From CAZBLK01 sp964492715 (GTDB lineage: Bacteria; Bacillota; Clostridia; Lachnospirales; WRBF01), in the NCBI GenBank assembly GCA_964492715.1, contig CAZBLK010000035.1, positions 1 through 19,887 of the forward strand: DNA of 19,887 bases, written 5' to 3'. This document shows positions 1 through 5,832 of the stretch, in pieces. How positions within the stretch are numbered: position 1 is the stretch's first letter; each line of letters opens with the position of its first letter. Position numbers and translations under genes: made by a program. The notes beneath the pieces were generated by a model. The model worked only from the letters and a program-made list of their open reading frames with translations, did no database searches and was not told where the DNA came from.

Positions 1-9
1 ATTATACCA
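1..9 (-). promoter_or_regulatory. Extended -10 promoter element facing left, out of the window
   Basis: On the minus strand this reads TGGTATAAT, which is a TG motif, one base, then a perfect TATAAT. No good -35 hexamer sits 16-18 bp upstream, but extended -10 promoters can work without one, and the upstream DNA is AT-rich like an UP element. The gene it would drive lies outside the window. Confidence 0.45.
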
Positions 10-52
10 TAAATAAGTTGTTTAATCTATATTTTAATTTGAGAATAGTATT
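1..52 (-). repeat. Left arm of a 52-bp terminal inverted repeat
   Basis: This segment is the reverse complement of 19825-19876 with a single mismatch (position 45, paired with 19832). The match stops after position 52. The outer end of the left arm is the first base of the window, so the repeat may continue outside. The segment is AT-rich and ends, on the minus strand, in an extended -10 promoter element pointing out of the window. It could be a dispersed promoter-bearing repeat, the inner edge of a longer inverted duplication, or a contig end broken at a repeat; the sequence alone cannot decide. Confidence 0.9.
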
Positions 53-115
53 ACCAAACACGCCCTAGGTGCTGTTAAGTTAATACTAAGTGGCAAGTGC
101 GTATTAAAAAACGTA

Positions 116-144
116 TGGCATTTTTTAAAAATTTATGCTATACT
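116..144 (+). promoter_or_regulatory. Forward promoter-like motif with no gene after it
   Basis: TGGCAT (116-121), 17 bp, then TATACT (139-144) preceded by TG at 136-137. The 19 bases 127-145 match the S10 promoter region 3550-3568 at 17 positions. Transcription would run into the 3' end of the oppositely oriented ATPase gene as antisense RNA. The -35 box is poor and no forward reading frame nearby looks real. The rest of 53-214 shows neither a gene nor a convincing terminator. Confidence 0.3.
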
Positions 145-214
145 TGGCGAAGCCATACAACTAAAGATTATGGCACAAACATAGCAAAAAACTGCTTTGG
201 TTTAAGTGTACTAC

Positions 215-886
215 TCAAATCAACAGCCCGTCCTTTATTCTTATTATCCTGTCGCACATTGAAGCAATGTTATCATTATGCGTAACTATAAGCAGCGACT
301 TTCCTTTGTCAGTTAGCTTGCAAAGTAAATTAAAAATGTCTGCACTAGTCTGTGAATCCAAAGAACCTGTCGGTTCATCAGCCAGTATTATCTGTGGGTC
401 ATTTACAATTGCTCTTGCAATAGCAACCCTTTGTTTTTGTCCACCTGAAAGCTGATTTATTTTTGTGTTAATTTTTAACGAAAGCCCGACTTCTGTTAGA
501 GTGTTTAAAATAAGCTGCTTATGCAAGCTTTTTTTATTATTGTTTGCAGAATATAGTAGTGGTATTTCTATATTCTCGTAAACAGTGTAACCTTCAATTA
601 GAGCATAATCTTGCACAATATATCCAAATGTTTCGTTTCTTAACTTTGCCTTTTCTTTACTATTCATTTTACTAATTAACATGTTGTTTACTATTATTTC
701 ACCGCTAGTTAGCACTGTAACCAAGCCAAGCATGTTAAGTAATGTTGTTTTTCCACAGCCTGATTCTCCAATTACTGCAATTTTTTCCTTTGATTCAAGT
801 GAAAATGAAACATCATTTATTGCAATTGTCGAATTATTTTTGTTTGTGTATATTTTTTTTAAGTTTCTAACTTCAATTATACTCAT
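215..886 (-). CDS. ABC transporter ATP-binding protein, MacB/LolD-like class
   Basis: This 223-residue protein is a complete single nucleotide-binding domain. It has Walker A GESGCGKTT at residues 40-48, the Q-loop Gln near 92, the signature LSGGQ at 146-150, Walker B IILADE at 166-171 followed by the D-loop SLD, and the H-loop His at 203. ATP hydrolysis here should power the two FtsX-like permeases encoded just upstream. The start is ATG at 886 with AAGGAGTG about 10 nt before it, and it overlaps the stop of the previous permease as ATGA, so the two are translationally coupled. The class moves lipoproteins, peptides or antimicrobials out of the membrane. The substrate here is unknown. Confidence 0.95.
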   Translation of the reverse strand: MSIIEVRNLKKIYTNKNNSTIAINDVSFSLESKEKIAVIGESGCGKTTLLNMLGLVTVLTSGEIIVNNMLISKMNSKEKAKLRNETFGYIVQDYALIEGYTVYENIEIPLLYSANNNKKSLHKQLILNTLTEVGLSLKINTKINQLSGGQKQRVAIARAIVNDPQIILADEPTGSLDSQTSADIFNLLCKLTDKGKSLLIVTHNDNIASMCDRIIRIKDGLLI

Positions 887-1998
887 TCTAAGTTATCACT
901 CCTTAAACAATATGATATTTCTGTGTCTCTTATTTTTTTTGCAGGGATTATAAAGATAATAATTATCAACACAAATATAAGTAAAGGTATAACAAAAACA
1001 GGTATATAAGTAACCCTAAAGATATTTCTAAAGAAAATGAAAGAAGTTGTAACAGGAACAAATACAATTAAAAATAAATATGTAAAAATTCGCAAATAAA
1101 TATCCATGTTACTAGCGCCATATAATCTGCAAATGGAATACTCTCTCATATTTTTATTAATCATATTTATTATTGATGTAAAAAAGCCTAAAATAGAAAA
1201 AACTATTGTGCAACTAAAAAAATAAAAGAAGAAACTAATTGAATATGTGCTATTAACCTTAATTTCTTTTAAAGATTCGTTTAGGCTTTTTGGCTGATAT
1301 TCAAACTTTTTAAATGAGTTAAGGTTATCTATAACTTCAACTAAGTCTTGATAACTTATATCAGTGAAGCAAATATTCCATATGGCTGTTGCTGAACCTA
1401 CTCTATTACCAAATAAAGCTTTTGGGGTGGTAAAAATAATAATTTGGTCATCTAATGTTTCAAGGTAAGTTCCATTAAAGTAAGAAGCTTTTTTATTAAG
1501 TATACCTTTTACTAGAATTGAATCTTGGTTTATAAAATTCATACCCAAATCTTTAACAGGTATTTGGTCATTGACAGAAAAGGCAGTTGAATTTTTGCCT
1601 ACATACGCTACTGTTTCTTCATTGCCTATGTAGTCAGTTGTTACATTGTATACTTCATTGAAGTTTCCTAGGATAATTAATACAGGATAAACAGTATCGC
1701 CTTTAATTACTGAATCATTTATATATGTATAGGCTTGTTTGTTGTTAAAAACACTTCTCAAAAATTTAATGTTTTTTTGTGTAAATTCATAGTCTTGTGC
1801 AAATGTGTATTTATTAAAATATGTTATATTTTTATCTTCAATTTTTTTTGCAGCAGAGGCTATATTATAAGAAAATAATGTACTATCAATTGAAATAAAC
1901 AAATAAAAGCCAATAATAACAATTTGCACCATAAAGAAACTTACTGATATAAAATTTTTTTTGATATCCCTAATAACAAACTTAAATAAATTTTTCAT
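883..1998 (-). CDS. FtsX/MacB-like ABC transporter permease, 371 aa
   Basis: The protein has an N-terminal membrane segment (about residues 14-36), a roughly 220-residue extracytoplasmic region, then three C-terminal membrane segments. Between the first two of these is a cytoplasmic stretch, NMREYSICRLYGASNMDIYL, typical of FtsX-domain permeases. This is the four-helix MacB topology. The start is ATG at 1998 with GGAAAGGGG about 8 nt upstream. The gene overlaps the preceding permease by 17 bp and the ATPase by 4 bp. Base composition is very AT-rich: the row 1921-1980 is 13/60 GC. I infer that it pairs with the neighbouring, different permease in a heteromeric exporter. I cannot assign a substrate. 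Confidence 0.85.
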   Translation of the reverse strand: MKNLFKFVIRDIKKNFISVSFFMVQIVIIGFYLFISIDSTLFSYNIASAAKKIEDKNITYFNKYTFAQDYEFTQKNIKFLRSVFNNKQAYTYINDSVIKGDTVYPVLIILGNFNEVYNVTTDYIGNEETVAYVGKNSTAFSVNDQIPVKDLGMNFINQDSILVKGILNKKASYFNGTYLETLDDQIIIFTTPKALFGNRVGSATAIWNICFTDISYQDLVEVIDNLNSFKKFEYQPKSLNESLKEIKVNSTYSISFFFYFFSCTIVFSILGFFTSIINMINKNMREYSICRLYGASNMDIYLRIFTYLFLIVFVPVTTSFIFFRNIFRVTYIPVFVIPLLIFVLIIIIFIIPAKKIRDTEISYCLRSDNLE

Positions 1999-2977
1999 TT
2001 TTGCTACCCCTTTCCATTTGAAAGTTTAGGCTAAAAAAGGATAAACTATATAACAAAAACAACAATATACCAAAAGAAACCAAAGTTAATATAGAAAATA
2101 AAGTTGGTAGTAATAATTTTGAATTTGCAAAAGACAGCCAATATATAATGAATCCAAACAATAGCCCCATAGAAATGCTTTTAAAAATGGTTTGCGAAAG
2201 TTGAAAGAAAATTTTAATTTTTGTACCGCCGCATAATTTATGTATATTAATTATCTTTTTCCAACCGCTTATAAAAATAAAATAAATAGAATATAAATTT
2301 ATAAGCATAAATAAAGCGCCTAGCACTGTTGTGGCATACAGAGTAATACTAAAAAGATGGCTAATAAAGCTATCGGCTTTTACCCCTTGAATATTACATT
2401 CGTATCCCAACCTTCTTGCTTCTAAAACAAGCTTGTCGATTATTTCTTTATTTTCTGCATCAATATGATAATACCCTGTGCAATACGGAGCATCAAAATA
2501 ATTATATACATAATCATGGTTAGCACTATAATTAAATATGCTATTTTCATCATAGTAACCAGTAATTATAAATTTTTCACCATTATACTTTTTTATATAT
2601 CCATCATTTTTGCTGATATTTGAAGTATATGAACCCAACTTTAGAAGCACTTCGTTATAACCCAATTTAACATCAAATTTTTCATCAACTAAGTATTTTT
2701 CATTATAGTAAATTCCTAAACCTAAAATATTAGTATTGTCATATAAAAAAATGACGTTTTCATCATTAATAATTTCTTTTATCTTATCACTTAATCTATT
2801 GTCCGAATAATCTTCAACACGAAGACTAAAAATTGATACAGTAACATAATTATCGCTCAATCCAAATGGATTATTGTTATAAACATCATATTGAACGTTT
2901 GTATATGAGGCAAATATAAGAAAAGCTATTGTTGAAATGCATATTAATATTGTTATGGCAAAGCTGATTTTTTTCAC
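1982..2977 (-). CDS. Second FtsX-like ABC transporter permease, 331 aa
   Basis: This is the first gene of the minus-strand exporter operon. It has an N-terminal hydrophobic helix (about residues 5-24), an extracytoplasmic domain to about residue 210, then three membrane segments. Between the first two of these lies HKLCGGTKIKIF, the position where FtsX-type permeases carry a conserved GA(S/T)-containing loop. The start is GTG at 2977, giving MKKIS and a signal-anchor-like N-terminus. The upstream AAGAAAGG and AAGTGG are weak or poorly spaced ribosome sites, so initiation may be inefficient. It is clearly not a duplicate of the 371-residue permease. The ORF upstream region carries a terminator-like hairpin. 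Confidence 0.8.
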   Translation of the reverse strand: MKKISFAITILICISTIAFLIFASYTNVQYDVYNNNPFGLSDNYVTVSIFSLRVEDYSDNRLSDKIKEIINDENVIFLYDNTNILGLGIYYNEKYLVDEKFDVKLGYNEVLLKLGSYTSNISKNDGYIKKYNGEKFIITGYYDENSIFNYSANHDYVYNYFDAPYCTGYYHIDAENKEIIDKLVLEARRLGYECNIQGVKADSFISHLFSITLYATTVLGALFMLINLYSIYFIFISGWKKIINIHKLCGGTKIKIFFQLSQTIFKSISMGLLFGFIIYWLSFANSKLLLPTLFSILTLVSFGILLFLLYSLSFFSLNFQMERGSKNEKFI

Positions 2978-3001
2978 GGACGACCACTTCTACCTTTCTT
3001 T

Positions 3002-3048
3002 AAAAAAGCAGGGCAAACACCGCACAATGCTAATGAAATGTTTGCCCT
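3002..3048 (-). terminator. Terminator-like hairpin in the leader of the ABC exporter operon
   Basis: A perfect 10-bp stem (AGGGCAAACA 3010-3019 with TGTTTGCCCT 3039-3048, 19-nt loop) is followed on the minus strand by GC and six T residues (3007-3002). It therefore terminates minus-strand transcription only; on the plus strand the stem is followed by an A-rich run. It lies 25 bp upstream of the exporter start and no minus-strand gene lies upstream of it, so it looks like an attenuator in the operon's own leader. Confidence 0.6.
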
Positions 3049-3074
3049 AAAAATAATTAACCTACAGAAGTGTT

Positions 3075-3102
3075 ATTATGTAAAAATTACTTTATGTGAA
3101 AA
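3075..3102 (-). promoter_or_regulatory. Weak candidate promoter of the ABC exporter operon
   Basis: On the minus strand TTTTCA (3102-3097), 16 bp, then CATAAT (3080-3075). Start would be near 3068, about 20 nt before the terminator-like hairpin. Both hexamers deviate from consensus. I list it because no better minus-strand promoter is visible between the MITE-like element and the first exporter gene. Confidence 0.3.
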
Positions 3103-3162
3103 AGGAGTTAATGTTTTAATTGGCATGTTATTGCCCAGAGTTAAATATGTATGCAAAATTTT

Positions 3163-3171
3163 ATATGTTGA
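3163..3171. repeat. Left 9-bp target-site duplication (ATATGTTGA)
   Basis: ATATGTTGA at 3163-3171 is repeated at 3367-3375, immediately outside both inverted ends of the element 3172-3366. The identity extends two more bases (CA) because the element begins with CA and the original right flank also continues with CA. Confidence 0.7.
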
Positions 3172-3366
3172 CACGGTCGTTTCACAAACTCCAGTATTTA
3201 CCAAACTATAGCTTGTATACCATTTTTAATAGTCTTTAATTTCCTAAAATGATGAAAATATATATCATTGATATCATTTTTCATGCTTTTGAATTGATAA
3301 GCTTAAAATAAAACTGGGGTAATTCTCTATAATATGGAAATATATGGAGTTCATGAAACGACCGTG
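3172..3366. mobile_element. MITE-like element, 195 bp, no coding capacity
   Basis: The ends are 22-bp inverted repeats, 3172-3193 and 3345-3366, identical at 20 of 22 positions and starting CACGGTCGTTTCA. They are flanked by the 9-bp direct repeat ATATGTTGA. The interior is AT-rich, has no reading frame, and holds a smaller imperfect hairpin around 3251-3284. Size, inverted ends and target duplication are those of a non-autonomous element moved by a transposase encoded elsewhere. A 9-bp duplication occurs in several IS families, and I cannot name the parent. A lone TATAAT at 3328-3333 lacks a well-spaced -35 box. Confidence 0.75.
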
Positions 3367-3371
3367 ATATG

Positions 3372-3401
3372 TTGACAATTAATATTGTATATAAATATAA
3401 T
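3372..3401 (+). promoter_or_regulatory. Upstream promoter (P1) for the S10 operon
   Basis: A perfect TTGACA (3372-3377), 18 bp, then a perfect TATAAT (3396-3401), followed by about 475 nt to rpsJ. Transcription should start near 3408. The first four bases of the -35 box belong to the right copy of the target duplication of the adjacent MITE-like element, so the insertion fell on this promoter and the duplication preserved it. No terminator lies between here and rpsJ. Confidence 0.7.
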
Positions 3402-3460
3402 TTACTGTCAAGTGATTTTTGTAAATATGTTTAAGGGTAAAGTTGTAAACAAAATAAAAC

Positions 3461-3492
3461 TCCAATTCCAAAATTCCAATTCCAAAATTCCA
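3461..3492. repeat. 14-bp tandem repeat between the two S10 promoters
   Basis: The unit TCCAATTCCAAAAT occurs at 3461-3474 and again exactly at 3475-3488, followed by a partial third copy. The core AATTCCA starts at 3464, 3472, 3478, 3486 and 3500. The whole stretch 3455-3535 is low-complexity. Function unknown; slippage or a protein-binding array are both possible. Confidence 0.7.
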
Positions 3493-3538
3493 TTTAAAAA
3501 ATTCCAAATTAAATCCACAAAAAAATTTCAAAAAACAC

Positions 3539-3567
3539 TTGCAAAGCCCAAAAATCTATGTTATACT
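3539..3567 (+). promoter_or_regulatory. Proximal promoter (P2) for the S10 operon
   Basis: TTGCAA (3539-3544), exactly 17 bp, then TATACT (3562-3567) with an extended -10 TG at 3559-3560. The start is expected near 3574, which gives a leader of about 304 nt before rpsJ. It is similar over 19 bp to the motif at 127-145. Confidence 0.7.
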
Positions 3568-3573
3568 TCCAAA

Positions 3574-3877
3574 GTTGTGACATTTGAATGGAGTAACTAT
3601 GCCTAAAAGAAGCTGAATTTCTACATAAGCATTGCCATTCATTTCAGCGAAGAAGTGGGAGGTTGCCGCTAGACGGGTTTTCCCACGGAGCGATGTCCAG
3701 TTCCAGAAACCGGGCGATAGGTCACTGTTCATATATTTTCGGGATAATTATACTAATGAGCTTTTGTAATGAGGCTTATGATACACCCGGGTAAGTGTAC
3801 AGTCACTGTTCGTTCGTACTATTTTAAGGTATGCCAAAAGGCATAAACTAGGTGCGAAAAGGAGGGCGACTTTTTTT
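3574..3877 (+). promoter_or_regulatory. Structured 5' leader of the S10 operon (candidate r-protein leader)
   Basis: This is about 300 nt of conspicuously GC-richer non-coding RNA between P2 and rpsJ. Hairpins seen by eye are GCTGAA/TTCAGC (3612-3617/3643-3648), GTGGGA/TCCCAC (3655-3660/3681-3686), CCaGTT/AACcGG (3697-3702/3708-3713), TACAC/GTGTA (3782-3786/3795-3799) and TATGCC-AAAA-GGCATA (3830-3845). GTCACTGTTC occurs twice (3721-3730, 3802-3811). S10-operon leaders in E. coli and in Firmicutes are known autoregulatory sites, with L4 the classical E. coli ligand; that this leader acts so is inference. The rpsJ ribosome site GGAGGG is at 3861-3866. Confidence 0.6.
3599..3616 (+). other. Five-codon leader ORF (MPKRS)
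   Basis: ATG at 3599 is preceded by GGAG at 3590-3593 with 5-nt spacing and is followed by CCT AAA AGA AGC TGA. It begins about 25 nt after the predicted P2 start. Its stop codon lies inside the 5' arm of the first leader hairpin (3612-3617), so a ribosome finishing here would open that stem. It may be fortuitous. Confidence 0.35.
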
Positions 3878-4189
3878 ATGGCAAATCAAAAAATTCGTAT
3901 TAGCTTAAAGGCATATGACCACAGGCTAATCGACCAGTCTGTTGCACAAATCATTGAAACTGCTAAAAAGACAGGTGCAAAAGTTTCAGGGCCAATCCCT
4001 ATGCCAACAAAGCGTGAAGTAATTACAATTCTTCGTGCTGTTCATAAGTATAAGGATTCGAGAGAGCAGTTTGAGATGAGAACTCACAAGAGACTTATCG
4101 ACATCTTAATGCCGACACCAAAAACGGCAGATGCGCTTACAAGGCTGGACTTGCCAGACGGCGTTGACATTACGTTAAAGATTATATAA
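3878..4189 (+). CDS. rpsJ: 30S ribosomal protein S10
   Basis: The 103-residue product has the usual family length and the diagnostic stretch KDSREQFEMRTHKRLIDIL near residues 59-77, plus PMPTKREVITILRAVHKYK before it. S10 sits in the head of the small subunit and, with NusB, forms part of transcription antitermination complexes. This first gene of the operon starts at ATG 3878 with GGAGGG 11 nt upstream and a run of seven T residues directly before the start codon. Expression should be set by P1, P2 and the leader. Confidence 0.98.
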   Translation: MANQKIRISLKAYDHRLIDQSVAQIIETAKKTGAKVSGPIPMPTKREVITILRAVHKYKDSREQFEMRTHKRLIDILMPTPKTADALTRLDLPDGVDITLKII

Positions 4190-4219
4190 TAAACTCTTAA
4201 AGTTTAGGAGGTGCACAGA

Positions 4220-4861
4220 ATGAAAATGGCTATAAATAAAGCTATCATAGCTAGGAAAATTGGAATGACACAAGTTTTTTCGGAAAACGGAACACTTATT
4301 CCAGTTACAGTTTTAGAAGCTGGCCCATGCGTTGTTACTCAACGTAAAACAGTTGAAAAAGACGGCTACCAAGCTGTTCAAGTTGGTTTTACTGATGTAA
4401 AGCTTAAACATGTAACAAAGCCAGTTAAAGGGCATTTTGATAAGGCGAACGTTACGCCTAAAAAGGTTTTGAAAGAATTAAGGCTTGAAAGCATTGACGG
4501 TTTGGAAGTAGGTACTGAAATTAAAGCTGACGTTTTCGCTTCGGGCGACAAAGTTGACGTTTCTGGTATTTCAAAAGGTAAAGGCTTCCAAGGTGCAATT
4601 AAAAGACACGGTCAAAGCAGAGGCCCAATGTCCCACGGTTCTAAGTATCACAGAGGCTTAGGTTCTTTAAGCTCAGGTACTACACCAGGTAAGGTTAAGA
4701 AAAACAAGCCAATGCCAGGGCACATGGGTGACGAAAAGATAACTGTTCAAAACCTTGAAGTTGTAAGAAGCGACGCAGACAAAAACCTTTTGCTTATTAA
4801 GGGCGCTGTTCCAGGAAGCAAAGGAACTGTTTTGTTCGTGAAAAACAGCGTAAAGGCATAA
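4220..4861 (+). CDS. rplC: 50S ribosomal protein L3
   Basis: L3 is an early-assembly protein whose long central loop reaches the peptidyl transferase centre. The 213-residue product shows the IGMTQVF N-terminal motif (residues 14-20), the SKGKGFQGAIKRH segment (118-130) and the PGHMG motif (166-170). I place the start at ATG 4220, eight nt after AGGAGG (4206-4211); a GTG in frame at 4211 is embedded in that ribosome site and a second ATG at 4226 is too far. It follows rpsJ by 30 nt. Confidence 0.97.
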   Translation: MKMAINKAIIARKIGMTQVFSENGTLIPVTVLEAGPCVVTQRKTVEKDGYQAVQVGFTDVKLKHVTKPVKGHFDKANVTPKKVLKELRLESIDGLEVGTEIKADVFASGDKVDVSGISKGKGFQGAIKRHGQSRGPMSHGSKYHRGLGSLSSGTTPGKVKKNKPMPGHMGDEKITVQNLEVVRSDADKNLLLIKGAVPGSKGTVLFVKNSVKA

Positions 4862-4888
4862 ATACGCTACGGAAGGAGGAAATAAGTA

Positions 4889-5509
4889 ATGGCTAATGTT
4901 TCAGTATACGATGTTAACGGAAGCAAGGTAGGCGAAATGGAACTTAACAACGACATTTTCGGCGTGCCTATGAACGAAAGCGTCGTGCATATGGCTGTTG
5001 TTCAATATTTGGCAAACCAAAGACAAGGCACTCAATCGGCTAAAACTCGTGCAGAAGTACGTGGCGGCGGCAGAAAGCCTTGGAGACAAAAAGGAACTGG
5101 TCGTGCTAGACAAGGTTCTATCCGTTCACCACAATGGACAGGCGGCGGCGTTGTTTTTGCACCAAAGCCAAGAGATTATTCATTTAAGCTTAACCGTAAG
5201 GTTAAAAGGCTTGCACTTAAATGCGCTTTGTCCTCTAAGGTTGAAGGCAGCAAGTTTATCGTTTTAGACGAGCTTAATTTCGGCGAAGTTAAAACAAAGC
5301 AAATGCAAAAAGTTCTCGGAAACTTAAAGCTTGATAAAGCTTTAATCGTTTTGGAGGACGACAACAAGAACGTTTATTTGTCGGCTAGGAACATTCCTAA
5401 CGTAAAAACTTCTGTTGTTAGCACAATTAACCCTTACGACATTTTAAAGTATGACACTTTTGTTGTTACAAAAGCGGCTGTTAACAAGATTTCGGAGGTG
5501 TACGCATAA
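4889..5509 (+). CDS. rplD: 50S ribosomal protein L4
   Basis: The 206-residue protein has the extended basic loop GGGRKPWRQKGTGRARQG (residues 59-76) that lines the nascent peptide exit tunnel, and the following SIRSPQWTGGG. In E. coli L4 also represses the S10 operon through the leader RNA; whether it does so here is untested. The start is ATG 4889 behind AAGGAGG. The stop shares one base with the rplW start (TAATG), so the two are coupled. Confidence 0.98.
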   Translation: MANVSVYDVNGSKVGEMELNNDIFGVPMNESVVHMAVVQYLANQRQGTQSAKTRAEVRGGGRKPWRQKGTGRARQGSIRSPQWTGGGVVFAPKPRDYSFKLNRKVKRLALKCALSSKVEGSKFIVLDELNFGEVKTKQMQKVLGNLKLDKALIVLEDDNKNVYLSARNIPNVKTSVVSTINPYDILKYDTFVVTKAAVNKISEVYA

Positions 5510-5808
5510 TGGCAGACCTTAAATATTATGACATCATCTTAAAGCCTGTTATCACAGAAAAAACAATGGCTGAACTTGAAAGCAAAAAGTATGTTTTTTA
5601 CGTTCACCCAGACGCAACAAAGGTGCAAATTCGTGAAGCTGTTGAGAAGATGTTTGAAGGTACAAAAGTTGACAAAGTTAACACAATGAACCTTGACGGC
5701 AAAACAAAAAGACGTGGTCTTACAATGGGTAAGACAGTAGCTCGTAAAAAAGCTATCGTTCAACTCAAAGAGGACAGCAAGGAAATTGAATTGTTCCAAG
5801 GAATGTAA
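5509..5808 (+). CDS. rplW: 50S ribosomal protein L23
   Basis: This 99-residue product is full length for the family. It carries the N-terminal DIILKPVITEKTMAELESKK motif and the RRGLTMGKTVARKKAIVQL segment near its end. L23 lies at the tunnel exit and docks trigger factor, SRP and the Sec machinery. Its start overlaps the rplD stop by one base, with GGAGGTG inside the 3' end of rplD. Confidence 0.97.
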   Translation: MADLKYYDIILKPVITEKTMAELESKKYVFYVHPDATKVQIREAVEKMFEGTKVDKVNTMNLDGKTKRRGLTMGKTVARKKAIVQLKEDSKEIELFQGM

Positions 5809-5832
5809 CAGTTTTGAAAGGAGCTTACAGCC

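Noticed and set aside
145..155. TGGC-GAA-GCCA mini-hairpin as the ABC operon terminator
   Set aside because: Only four base pairs and no T-run in the minus-strand direction.
97..285. Forward 62-codon reading frame near the left end
   Set aside because: No ribosome site, runs antisense into the ATPase gene, and its sequence has no protein-like character; the KNLCYT string it shares with 3385-3606 comes from a common promoter motif.
3385..3606. Forward 73-codon reading frame upstream of rpsJ
   Set aside because: It spans a promoter, a low-complexity tandem repeat and a second promoter, has no ribosome site, and is made of Lys, Asn, Phe and Ile codons expected from AT-rich DNA.
4211..4219. Earlier GTG start for rplC (and likewise for rplF at 11013)
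   Set aside because: In both cases the GTG is the end of the AGGAGGTG ribosome site; the ATG eight nt further on gives the canonical N-terminus.
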